Source: Gammaproteobacteria bacterium (lineage in GTDB: Bacteria; Pseudomonadota; Gammaproteobacteria; Ga0077536). Taken from it: 64,000 bases of DNA. The position numbers and the translations under genes are program-made. Below the pieces are notes generated by a model. The model was not told the origin of the DNA and ran no database searches. It saw only the letters and a program-made list of their open reading frames with translations. The stretch spans positions 1-64,000 of the forward strand of contig JADLGE010000022.1 in assembly GCA_020849475.1 (NCBI GenBank), in the 5' to 3' direction. Below, one piece after another: positions 23,586 to 31,234 of this stretch (position 1 is the stretch's first letter; each line of letters starts with the position of its first letter).

Positions 23586-24560
23586 TCAGCGCGGCAGTGC
23601 CGGCCCGCCGTCGCTGACCGTATAGCCCTCAGGCACGCGGAACAGTGCGGCGTCGGGCGCGCTGCGCGAAATGTCATGCAGACGGTAACGGGTTTCGCCG
23701 AGGCGCGGATCGCGGTGCTCGCTCAGCATCACCACATTGAGCTCCGGGCTGAACCATTGCTCGGTAACGATTTCTATCGGCGCACGATTGCCGATGGCGG
23801 CAGCCGGAATCACGACCGTGGTGCGGGTGCCGGTGACGCGCACCCCTTCGATGGTCTTTTCGCCCAGGCCGACGCTGTGCGGATCGCCGGGGAAAGGCAG
23901 CTTGATGGGCGTGTCCGCGGAGAAATTCGCAGCCGCGGCCGGATGCAGCGCGGCATCCAGCGGCACGGGTTTGTCGGTGGCGAGCGGCGACGGCAGGTTC
24001 ACATCGAAACTGCTGCTGGCGCCACGCGGGGTGATGTTGACGTCCTGCGCGAAAGCCACCTGCGCGCCGCGCGGTGCGGCCTGCGGCAAACGCTGCGCGA
24101 TACGGCGTGCCGGATCGAGTGTGAAGCTGGCGCCGGCCACCGGGTCGGCAATCAACACGCTGTGCTGCACCACACCACCAATACCCAACTCATCGTCGCG
24201 GCGCGTGCGCCCTTCGGCATCACGATAAACGCGTGAATGATGCTCGACGGTGATGCTGTTGCCGTCGACCAGCGGCTGCACGACTTCAACCGTGAGCCTG
24301 GCCGCGTAGGGCTTGCCGGCCACCACTTCGGCGGGGCCGGCCATTTCGAACTGCATGAAGCTCATGGTGTCGCCACCCGCCAGCGGCAAGGGTGGCGGCG
24401 CCGCCATCATCATCGCCGGCTCGGCCATTTTCTCGCTGCCGACGGCCATCGCATCGAGGCGGTCGGCGCCGATGGTCATGACGTCCTGCGCCTGTACCGC
24501 CGTGACCATCGCCATGGTCATCACCGTGGCCATGAGTGCGGTCGGGATGGAATTGTTCAT
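23586..24560 (-). CDS. Exported protein of unknown function downstream of an ECF sigma/anti-sigma pair
   Basis: 324 residues, signal peptide to about residue 24 (TAVQAQD). After a Met/Ala/Pro-rich linker (AEPAMMMAAPPPLPLAGG) comes a beta-rich region: LTVEVVQPLVDGNSITVEHH, then RVYRDAEGRTRRDDE, SFTLDPARRIAQRLP, and a C-terminal EQWFSPELNVVMLSEHRDPR. The lines resemble a duplicated periplasmic fold found with ECF anti-sigma loci and annotated only as hypothetical. A strong AGGAGAG ribosome-binding site precedes ATG 24560. It lies 28 bases downstream of the anti-sigma gene, so it is probably in the same operon and part of its sensing or output. Confidence 0.65.
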   Translation of the reverse strand: MNNSIPTALMATVMTMAMVTAVQAQDVMTIGADRLDAMAVGSEKMAEPAMMMAAPPPLPLAGGDTMSFMQFEMAGPAEVVAGKPYAARLTVEVVQPLVDGNSITVEHHSRVYRDAEGRTRRDDELGIGGVVQHSVLIADPVAGASFTLDPARRIAQRLPQAAPRGAQVAFAQDVNITPRGASSSFDVNLPSPLATDKPVPLDAALHPAAAANFSADTPIKLPFPGDPHSVGLGEKTIEGVRVTGTRTTVVIPAAAIGNRAPIEIVTEQWFSPELNVVMLSEHRDPRLGETRYRLHDISRSAPDAALFRVPEGYTVSDGGPALPR

Positions 24561-24588
24561 CGTTGTCTCTCCTGTACGCCGGACCGCG

Positions 24589-25185
24589 CTACTGCACGAA
24601 GCGCAGCGCGGTGACCATGCCACCGTTGTCGACCACCAGGTCGGCGCTGATCGGATCGGTCGCGCGCCGCGGGTTATAGGGCAGGCCGAACACCGCGAGG
24701 GTCGCGCGCGGCACGCGCACCCGCACCACGCCGCGTGCGCCGGCCACCGCCGCGCCGCTCATATAGACCGGATAAAACGGCGTTGCAACCTCGGGATGCG
24801 CCATGCGCGCAAGTGGCGCACCGCCGTGCAGCACGCCGTCACGCGCCGCGTGCATGAGCACCACGCCCAGCAGCGCCAGCACCGACGCGGCCATCGCGAG
24901 CGGCGCAATGCGTTGCTGCCAGCGCTGCCGCAGCGGCATCGGCGCAGCGCTCGTTGCGCCTTGCGCGCGCAAGCGCGCCAGCAGGGCCTGTTCCACCGCG
25001 GCCGGCGCCGTCAGTGCCGACACCGCGATCTTGATGTCGCGCAGACCGGCAGTCAGACGCCGCTCGGCATTGAGCCGCGTGCGGCAACGCTCGCAACGCG
25101 CCAGATGAGCACGCGCATCGGCGCCCGCGTCGACGCGGCCGGCCGCGATATCCACCACCCGCCATTCAAACTGCGCGCAGTTCAT
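24589..25185 (-). CDS. Membrane-anchored anti-sigma factor with zinc-binding ZAS motif
   Basis: 198 residues. The N-terminal cytoplasmic domain has the ZAS signature HLARCERC (His-x3-Cys-x2-Cys, about residues 28-35), which clamps the cognate ECF sigma factor. One transmembrane helix follows at about residues 92-112 (IAPLAMAASVLALLGVVLMH), then a periplasmic domain with PFYPVYMSGAAVAG and a beta-rich end. ATG 25185 lies 20 bases inside the end of the sigma gene, so the two are translated together. The usual logic is that a periplasmic signal releases or degrades the anti-sigma factor; the signal here is unknown. Confidence 0.82.
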   Translation of the reverse strand: MNCAQFEWRVVDIAAGRVDAGADARAHLARCERCRTRLNAERRLTAGLRDIKIAVSALTAPAAVEQALLARLRAQGATSAAPMPLRQRWQQRIAPLAMAASVLALLGVVLMHAARDGVLHGGAPLARMAHPEVATPFYPVYMSGAAVAGARGVVRVRVPRATLAVFGLPYNPRRATDPISADLVVDNGGMVTALRFVQ

Positions 25186-25771
25186 AACTTTCACCTCTGT
25201 CACTGACGGGCGCATTGGCCGTCGCCTTCGCCCCCATGGCCACGCACAGCGCCTTGCGCGCGCGATTGAGCCGCGAACGCACCGTGCCTATCGGCACTTC
25301 GAGAATGCGCGCGGCTTCCAGATAATCCAACTCTTCCAATTCACACAGGATCATGACTTCACGGTAGTACGACGGCAGCGCGAAGATGGCGGCGCGCAGG
25401 CCGCCATGCTGCTGCGCACGGCACACCAGCATCGAGGGCTCGAGATGCTCGACCAGCGACTCGCGCAGCGGCCCTTCATCCTCCTCGGGCAAGGCTTCGA
25501 AGCGCTGCGCGTCGCGCCAATGGCGACGCAGCAGGTTGCGCGCCATGCCGAGCAGGTAGGCGCGCAGCTCACCCTGGGCGGGGTCGAAGCTGTGGTTGTC
25601 GATGAGGTGCATGAACACCTCCTGGGTGATGTCTGCAGCCACCCCATCGACGCCGCTATAGAGACTCGCGAATCGATACACCCGCTGCTGGTGGCGCTGA
25701 TACAGCGCGCTGAAGGCCTCGCCGTCGCCGCGTTGCATGCGCTGAAGCAGTTCGGCATCGGTCGGGGACAT
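25166..25771 (-). CDS. ECF-type RNA polymerase sigma factor
   Basis: 201 residues with region 2 (FSALYQRHQQRVYRFASLYS ... VAADITQEVFMHLI) and region 4 (LPSYYREVMILCELEELDYL, then AARILEVPIGTVRSRLNRAR) and nothing between, the standard extracytoplasmic-function layout. It directs polymerase to envelope-stress or similar promoters. It starts at ATG 25771 and overlaps the anti-sigma gene at its 3' end. The exported protein (23586-24560) completes the locus. The promoter of this operon would be in 25772-25955, shared with the divergent crotonase; I cannot identify an autoregulatory AAC-type -35 box there with confidence. Confidence 0.88.
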   Translation of the reverse strand: MSPTDAELLQRMQRGDGEAFSALYQRHQQRVYRFASLYSGVDGVAADITQEVFMHLIDNHSFDPAQGELRAYLLGMARNLLRRHWRDAQRFEALPEEDEGPLRESLVEHLEPSMLVCRAQQHGGLRAAIFALPSYYREVMILCELEELDYLEAARILEVPIGTVRSRLNRARKALCVAMGAKATANAPVSDRGESYELRAV

Positions 25772-25955
25772 GGACTCGGCGGTTCACACGGGATGTTGAT
25801 GGGGGTTGCACCGGCGGCACGGCAAAGTTCCCGTCCGGCGCGCAGCTTGCCACGCAGCGCGGCGCCGCGCGATGCGGCCCGGCCGCGCGCACAATCTTTG
25901 ACGCACGGGAGGATTTCGCATACATGTCCCCCTTCCCTGAATCGAGGACACCACC

Positions 25956-26750
25956 GTGCCGGACTTGCTTGTAGACATCAAAGACTCCATCGCCACCCTG
26001 ACCTTCAACCGCCCCGAGGCGCGCAATGCGCTCAGCCTCGAACTGCGCGCCATGCTGCGCGACGCCCTGCAGGCCGTCGAATACGACCCGACCGTCCGCT
26101 GTGTGGTGATGCAGGGCGCCGGCGACAACTTCATGGCCGGTGGCGACGTCAAGAACATGGCGACCAAAATCGACCAGCCGACCGACAAGCTGCGCGCCGA
26201 GTTCATGAACCGCATCCATGACCTGCATCCGATCATGTACACCATGCGGCGCATGAATAAACCGATCATCGCCAGCGTGGCGGGCGCCGCCGCCGGCGCC
26301 GGGGTCAGCATGGCGCTGGCCGCCGACCTCGTGATCGCCGCCGACAACGCCTTCTTCACCCTCGCCTATTGCCACATCGGCACCAGCCCGGACGGCTCGG
26401 CGAGCTTTCACCTGCCGCGCGCGGTGGGCATCAAGAAGGCCATGGAAATCGCCCTGCTCGGCGATCGTTTCGGCGCCCAGGCGGCGGCCGACATGGGCAT
26501 GATCAACTTCGTGGTGCCGGCCGCCGAGCTCGCCGCCGAGACGAGCAAGCTCGCCCAGCGCCTCGCCAACGGCCCGACCCACGTCTACGGCAATACCAAG
26601 CGCCTGCTCTATCGCTCGCTGGAAAACGAATTCGAGGCGCAGCTGCAGCTCGAAGCCGAGACCTTTGCCGACTGCGCCACGCGCGCCGACTTCCGTGAAG
26701 GCGTGACGGCGTTCGTCGAGAAGCGCAAGACCCGCTTCACCGGCCAGTAA
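25956..26750 (+). CDS. Enoyl-CoA hydratase/isomerase family protein, PaaG-like active site
   Basis: 264 residues from GTG 25956, behind AGGAC. Crotonase features are GDNFMAGGDVKNM (oxyanion strand, about 64-76) and VAGAAAGAGVSMALAADLVI (about 110-129). The acid/base position reads GTSPDGSAS: an Asp as in PaaG-type isomerases rather than the glutamate pair of hydratases. An isomerase (cis-trans or delta3/delta2) acting on an unsaturated acyl-CoA is therefore more likely than classical hydration. It is divergent from the sigma operon and has no partner downstream. Confidence 0.8.
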   Translation: MPDLLVDIKDSIATLTFNRPEARNALSLELRAMLRDALQAVEYDPTVRCVVMQGAGDNFMAGGDVKNMATKIDQPTDKLRAEFMNRIHDLHPIMYTMRRMNKPIIASVAGAAAGAGVSMALAADLVIAADNAFFTLAYCHIGTSPDGSASFHLPRAVGIKKAMEIALLGDRFGAQAAADMGMINFVVPAAELAAETSKLAQRLANGPTHVYGNTKRLLYRSLENEFEAQLQLEAETFADCATRADFREGVTAFVEKRKTRFTGQ

Positions 26751-26900
26751 GCGCGCCGTCGGCGGCCGTTGTCGGCACGGCAACGGCCGCTGCGCGCGCA
26801 TCTATTCCCTCCATGCGCGGCGCCCTGCCGCGCCGCTAACCCGTATCCCCTCGCCACGCACAAGCCGTCGGTCAGCGACAGAGGGACTTGCGCGCGTCAT

Positions 26901-26943
26901 ATTTGCGATTTATTCTCATTTGCGAATTATTCTCATTTATAAT
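26901..26943 (+). promoter_or_regulatory. Tandem Fur-box-like direct repeat upstream of the dihaem peroxidase
   Basis: A 17-base unit is repeated directly with one mismatch: 26901-26917 and 26918-26934, each ATTTGCGA(T/A)TTATTCTC, followed by ATTTATAAT whose TATAAT (26938-26943) is a good -10. Read on the other strand the unit is GAGAATAA(A/T)TCGCAAAT, which shares the AATGAGAATAATT core of Fur operators. This AT-rich island is conspicuous in GC-rich DNA. Iron-dependent repression of the downstream gene (start 27037) is the natural reading. Confidence 0.55.
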
Positions 26944-27036
26944 CTTCGATGCCAGGGCTGCTGACATCGTGCTTGTGTTTGCTCGCGCCGCGCGCCAGGA
27001 CGCCACACGCCGCGACTCCGACCTCGGGACTTATCC

Positions 27037-28419
27037 ATGCTGCATTTCAAGCCGGCGCTCGCTTTCGCGGTTGGCGCACTGCTCATGTCTGCAACGGCGC
27101 CGGTCACGGCACGTGACACACTGGCGCGCGACGAACGTCTGGCGCGACTGGCCCTGGCGCAAACGCGCCTGCAAATGGTCAAGGCCGCCACCGCCACCGT
27201 CATTCCACCCAAGCGTGAAGAGCAGTTGGGCGCACTCCTGTATGCAGACCCCAATCTGTCGCTGAATCGCAACCAGTCCTGCGCTAGCTGTCACGCCCTC
27301 ACCCCGCCCCGCATCAAGGCGACGCCGAGCCGGCCGACGGTGGCGGCCTTCATCGACCCGCGCAACACCCTGACCGGCAGCGCGGTATCGGCCGGCTCGG
27401 TGAAGAACCGCCAAGGCGTCCTCAACGCGCCCAGTGTCGGCTACGCGGCCTTCAGTCCGCCCTTTCATTGGAACGCCGTCGACGGCCTGTACATGGGCGG
27501 GCAATTCTGGAACGGACGCGCCACCAACCTCGCCGCGCAGGCCGCCGAGCCGTTTCTCAATCCACACGAGATGGCGATGCCGGACAAGGCCAGCGTGGTC
27601 GCCCGCCTGCAGGAGTCCAAGGAATACCAACGCCTGTTTCTGCAGGCCTTCGACTTGAGCCTTGCCCAGATCCTCACGCGCAAGCCCTACCCGCGCTCGG
27701 GCGCCATCGACGCCGCCTACGACGCCATGACGCGCGCCATCGCCGCATTCGAGAAATCTCGGATGTTCAATCGTTTCACGTCGAAATTCGACTACAGCCT
27801 GGCGGGCCTGACAACGCTGTCAGCTGCGGAGCAGCGCGGTCTCGAGGTCTTCAACGGCCAGGGCAATTGTGCGGCCTGCCATCCCGCCACGCCGACCTTC
27901 GCGCCCGACGGCAGTGTGATGCCGCCGTTGTTCACCGATTTCAGCTACGACAACATCGGATTGCCGCGCAACATCGACATTCCCGGCAACCCCGCGCCCA
28001 ATCGCGGCCTGGGCGGACGCGCCGATATCGGCGCACGCGACGCCAGTGGTGCCGATATCGGCAAACACAAGGTCATGAGCCTGCGCAACGTCGCGCTGAC
28101 CGCGCCCTATGGGCACAACGGCGTACTGCACACACTCGCCGAGGTGGTGCATTTCTATAACACCCGCGACGTGCTGCCGCGCATCGCCGATATCCATGCC
28201 AAGGGGTTTGCCGTCAGCGCGTGGCCGGCGCCCGAGATCGCGCGCAACGTCAACCGCGACGAACTGGGCGCGCTCGGCTTGAGCGCCGCGCAGGAAGCTG
28301 ACCTCGTCAGCTTCCTCGTTACCCTGACCGACGGCTATGCCGAGTGGGGACGCGACCCGCGTGTGCCGCGCGGCACGCCATCGCCGTACGCAACCATGCC
28401 GTTTCCGCCCATGCCGTGA
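27037..28419 (+). CDS. Dihaem cytochrome c peroxidase / MauG-family protein
   Basis: 460 residues, signal peptide to about residue 25. Two covalent haem sites are visible: CASCH (82-86) and CAACH (278-282), with a CcpA/MauG-like spacing. Between them are GLYMGGQFWNGRA (about 150-161) and LNPHEMAMPDKASV (about 174-187). After the second haem come PLFTDFSYDNIGLPRN and LTAPYGHNGVLHTLAEVV, blocks typical of the family. Members reduce hydrogen peroxide in the periplasm or, like MauG, oxidise a protein or small substrate. It is longer than bacterial CcpA (about 330) and closer to the cytochrome c peroxidase-like proteins of 400-460 residues. A Fur-like site lies 100 bases upstream. Confidence 0.85.
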   Translation: MLHFKPALAFAVGALLMSATAPVTARDTLARDERLARLALAQTRLQMVKAATATVIPPKREEQLGALLYADPNLSLNRNQSCASCHALTPPRIKATPSRPTVAAFIDPRNTLTGSAVSAGSVKNRQGVLNAPSVGYAAFSPPFHWNAVDGLYMGGQFWNGRATNLAAQAAEPFLNPHEMAMPDKASVVARLQESKEYQRLFLQAFDLSLAQILTRKPYPRSGAIDAAYDAMTRAIAAFEKSRMFNRFTSKFDYSLAGLTTLSAAEQRGLEVFNGQGNCAACHPATPTFAPDGSVMPPLFTDFSYDNIGLPRNIDIPGNPAPNRGLGGRADIGARDASGADIGKHKVMSLRNVALTAPYGHNGVLHTLAEVVHFYNTRDVLPRIADIHAKGFAVSAWPAPEIARNVNRDELGALGLSAAQEADLVSFLVTLTDGYAEWGRDPRVPRGTPSPYATMPFPPMP

Positions 28420-28422
28420 GCG

Positions 28423-29286
28423 TTACAACTTGCGCACTTCCGCCGCTTCACCGGTCGAGCCCTTGGTGATGCCGACCACGCCGGCGCCGCGTCCGGAGTT
28501 CTGCTTGAAGCGCTTGGACAGCTCCGGGCCGGCGGCGGTCAGGCCGCCGTCGACCACCAGCGATTCGCCCGTCACGAAGCGCGCGTCGTCGGTCGCCAGG
28601 AACAAGGCCGCGCCGGCAATGTGATCGCCCACGCCCATTTCCGGCCACGGCTGGCCAGTGGTGAAGATGTGTTCGAACTTCTCGGCCTTGCCGCCGTGCG
28701 CGAGCGGCGTGAAGATGAGGCCGGGCAGAATGGCGTTGACGCGAATGCGGTCCTGCGCGAGTTCCACCGCCGCGCCCTTGGTGAGACTGATGACGGCAGC
28801 CTTGGCGGCGGCATAGATGATCGGGCCGGCATCGCCCGACAGGCCCGCGATCGACGCAGTGTTGATGATGCAGCCACCGTCGCCTTGCTTCTGGAAAATG
28901 CGCGCGCCGTGTTTCATGCCGAGAAACACGCTCTTGGCCAGTACGTCGAAGGTGTAATCAAAAGCTTCGACCGTGATCTCGGTGATGGGGCCGATGGCGC
29001 CGCCGACGCCGGCATTGTTGAACAGGATGTCGAGCCGTCCGAAATTGTCGAGCGCGCATTTCAGCATCGCTTCGATGTCGGCTTCCCTGGCAACGTCGGT
29101 CTTGATGAAGCGCGCGCGGTCGGCATGACCCTGCGCCTGCGCCATCTCCATGGTCTCGGCGCCGGTCTGCGCGTTGAAGTCGGCGATCACGACATTCGCG
29201 CCTTCGGCGAGGAACCGCAGCACGGTCGCGCGCCCCATGCCACTTGCGCCGCCGGTGATGACCGCTGTCTTGCCTTCGAGTCTCAT
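28423..29286 (-). CDS. Short-chain dehydrogenase/reductase (SDR)
   Basis: 287 residues, classical SDR. The nucleotide-binding motif is TGGASGMG (about 11-18), an acidic residue in VIADFN suggests NAD(H) preference, NNAG is at about 88-91, and the catalytic set is Ser in NTASIAGLSG and YAAAK. A C-terminal extension of about 30 residues after VVDGGLTAAG (KRFKQNSGRGAGVVGITKGS...) is longer than usual. The enzyme would oxidise a secondary alcohol or reduce a ketone; the substrate is unknown. ATG 29286 is taken from the family N-terminus. It is convergent with the peroxidase gene, four bases away. Confidence 0.82.
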   Translation of the reverse strand: MRLEGKTAVITGGASGMGRATVLRFLAEGANVVIADFNAQTGAETMEMAQAQGHADRARFIKTDVAREADIEAMLKCALDNFGRLDILFNNAGVGGAIGPITEITVEAFDYTFDVLAKSVFLGMKHGARIFQKQGDGGCIINTASIAGLSGDAGPIIYAAAKAAVISLTKGAAVELAQDRIRVNAILPGLIFTPLAHGGKAEKFEHIFTTGQPWPEMGVGDHIAGAALFLATDDARFVTGESLVVDGGLTAAGPELSKRFKQNSGRGAGVVGITKGSTGEAAEVRKL

Positions 29287-29400
29287 GTTTGGCTCCCCTT
29301 GCAATGAATGATTGAACGATGAAAACCCACTGTGCCTTGCACGCGTGTGGGTCGCTGGTGACAATCCAGGCGTGGTCGAGCATACATCGCGAGGTTCTTC

Positions 29401-30294
29401 ATGTCAGACATGCGCATTGGGTTCATCGGCCTCGGGGCGCTTGGCGGCGCCATCGCCACGCGCTTGCAGAGCGCCGGCCATGATTTGCACATCTGGGGCC
29501 GCGACGCACGCAAGCTCACACGCTGGCGCGATGCCGGCGCGGTGCTGCTGTCATCACCGGCAGAACTCGCCGCGAGCTGCGATTGTGTGCTGCTGTGTGT
29601 GACCGACACTGTCGCGGTCGAACAAGTGGTGCTCGGTGCGCAAGGCATCGCCAGCACGGCGCGTAGCGACACGGTGCTGCTCGATCACTCCACCATTCAC
29701 CCGCTCGCGACGCGGCGTTTTGCCATGCAACTTCACGCGGCTTGCGGCATGCAGTGGCTGGATGCGCCGGTCAGCGGTGGCGTGACAGGCGCCGAACAAG
29801 GGCGGCTGGTGGTGATGGCCGGTGGCGATGAGGCGGTGCTGGATCGCGTGCGGCCGCTGCTCGCCCACTACAGCCAGCGCGTGACGCTGATGGGCGGCCA
29901 CGGCGCCGGGCAAGCCACCAAGATTGCCAACCAGATGATGATCGGCGGCAACATCGCGGTGGCAGCCGAAGCCTTGAACTACGCCGCCAATTTCGGCGTC
30001 GCCGCCGCGCGCCTGCCCGATGCCCTGGCCGGCGGCTGGGCCGATTCCGCGGTGCTGCAACATCACGCGCGGCGCATGGCGGCCGCCGACTACGTCAATG
30101 AAGTCAACGCCACCATCATGGTCAAGGATGTCGATATCGCCTGCGATCTTGGCCGAGAAACCCTGTCACCGATGCCGGTCACGGCGCTCGTGCAGCAGAT
30201 GTACCGTCAACTCATCGCGCAGGGCGATGCCGACAAGGGCCAGAGCGGCTTGATGTGGTTGTACAAGCAACGCGCGCTGGATAACGATGAGTGA
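29401..30294 (+). CDS. 3-Hydroxyisobutyrate-dehydrogenase-like (beta-hydroxyacid dehydrogenase) oxidoreductase
   Basis: 297 residues. N-terminal Rossmann fold GFIGLGALGGAIATRL (about 6-21), then the family signature DAPVSGGVTGAEQGRLVVMA (about 120-139) and the catalytic-lysine helix GHGAGQATKIANQMMIGG (about 165-182). These enzymes oxidise 3-hydroxy acids (3-hydroxyisobutyrate, tartronate semialdehyde, 6-phosphogluconate relatives) with NAD(P). Starting ATG 29401 gives the expected length. It is divergent from the SDR with 114 bases between starts, so the two may be co-regulated. Confidence 0.85.
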   Translation: MSDMRIGFIGLGALGGAIATRLQSAGHDLHIWGRDARKLTRWRDAGAVLLSSPAELAASCDCVLLCVTDTVAVEQVVLGAQGIASTARSDTVLLDHSTIHPLATRRFAMQLHAACGMQWLDAPVSGGVTGAEQGRLVVMAGGDEAVLDRVRPLLAHYSQRVTLMGGHGAGQATKIANQMMIGGNIAVAAEALNYAANFGVAAARLPDALAGGWADSAVLQHHARRMAAADYVNEVNATIMVKDVDIACDLGRETLSPMPVTALVQQMYRQLIAQGDADKGQSGLMWLYKQRALDNDE

Positions 30295-30316
30295 CAAATT
30301 GGGTCGCGTGATTTTT

Positions 30317-30342
30317 GTGGGTCGGACTTCAGTCTGACATTC
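30317..30342. repeat. Palindromic intergenic repeat, family A
   Basis: GTGGGTCGGACTTCAGTCTG followed by ACATTC, the family A unit with foot GTGGG and a near-palindromic core TCGGACT/TC/AGTCTGA. It sits between the convergent dehydrogenase (ends 30294) and Nudix genes (ends 30367), a position where a bidirectional transcription terminator would be expected. Confidence 0.75.
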
Positions 30343-30366
30343 GAGTATTCGCGCTGGGCAGCGCAC

Positions 30367-31026
30367 TCAGCGCCAGGCGAAGGCCGGCTGTTCGTAATGG
30401 GCGACACGCGTGGCGCGGCCGCACAGACACACTTCACGGAACTGGTAGAGAATCGCGGCGGTTGGCGCGGCTATCCATGAATCGCCTACCGGCATGCGCA
30501 GCACCGGTGTTTGTGCTTCCGGCAAGTGCTCGAGCATGGGCGCGTCGTCGCGCATGAATTCAACGACCGGAATACGGTGAATGGAATCGACTTCGTCGGG
30601 ATTCGGCGAGAGGTGGCGCTGCGGCCCGGCCCAGATCACGACCGGCGTCATGGCGAAGCCCGAGCGCGTGACGAAATCATCGAGACGCCCGATCACCGCC
30701 GAGTGATCGAGCGCCAGCCCGACTTCCTCGCGCATCTCGCGCAGCGCCGTGTCCTCGGGACTTTCACCGGCATCGACGCGGCCGCCGGGCAAGGCCCATT
30801 GGCCGGCATGATTGCGCAGCTTCGACGAGCGGCGCGTCAGGATCAGCGCGGCGCGCGACTGCCAGTCATCGTGGTTGGGCATGCCCGACATATCGGCGCC
30901 ATAACCTTCATCGATCACTGCCAGCGCCACGGCCGCGGCCTTGGCGGCGCCGACACCCGGCACCACTTCGAACGCGGCGAGATGGCGCGCGATGCGGGCG
31001 CGCAGGCTGTCGTCACACTGGGGCAT
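30367..31026 (-). CDS. Nudix hydrolase, probably CoA/nucleoside-diphosphate pyrophosphatase-like
   Basis: 219 residues from ATG 31026. The Nudix box is complete: [20 protein letters not shown] then VGL (G-x5-E-x7-REVxEExGU), about residues 80-102, preceded by [12 protein letters not shown]. The core hydrolyses a nucleoside diphosphate linked to another moiety and binds Mg2+ through the REMREE glutamates. The N-terminal 40 residues and C-terminal 70 ([20 protein letters not shown]) are outside the core, and the general shape resembles coenzyme A pyrophosphatases. An earlier ATG at 31065 is possible. The promoter region 31027-31234 is shared with the divergent amidohydrolase; I see nothing else in it. 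Confidence 0.8.
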   Translation of the reverse strand: MPQCDDSLRARIARHLAAFEVVPGVGAAKAAAVALAVIDEGYGADMSGMPNHDDWQSRAALILTRRSSKLRNHAGQWALPGGRVDAGESPEDTALREMREEVGLALDHSAVIGRLDDFVTRSGFAMTPVVIWAGPQRHLSPNPDEVDSIHRIPVVEFMRDDAPMLEHLPEAQTPVLRMPVGDSWIAAPTAAILYQFREVCLCGRATRVAHYEQPAFAWR

Positions 31027-31234
31027 GGCGCACAGCATACTGAGCGCGCGCGTCAGCGTCAGCACCTACTCCTTCAGTCAGGATTGAAAAGCCGCGGACC
31101 TTGGGCCACAGTCCGGTAGCCCGTCGCCGCCTCAACGCACCCGATCAGCGCCGCGGGCCCGTTCGAACCTCACGTTCGAGTACACCAATCGCAGGCAGTG
31201 GGCGGTGCATGTCGCCGTCCGGGGAGACGCAGGC

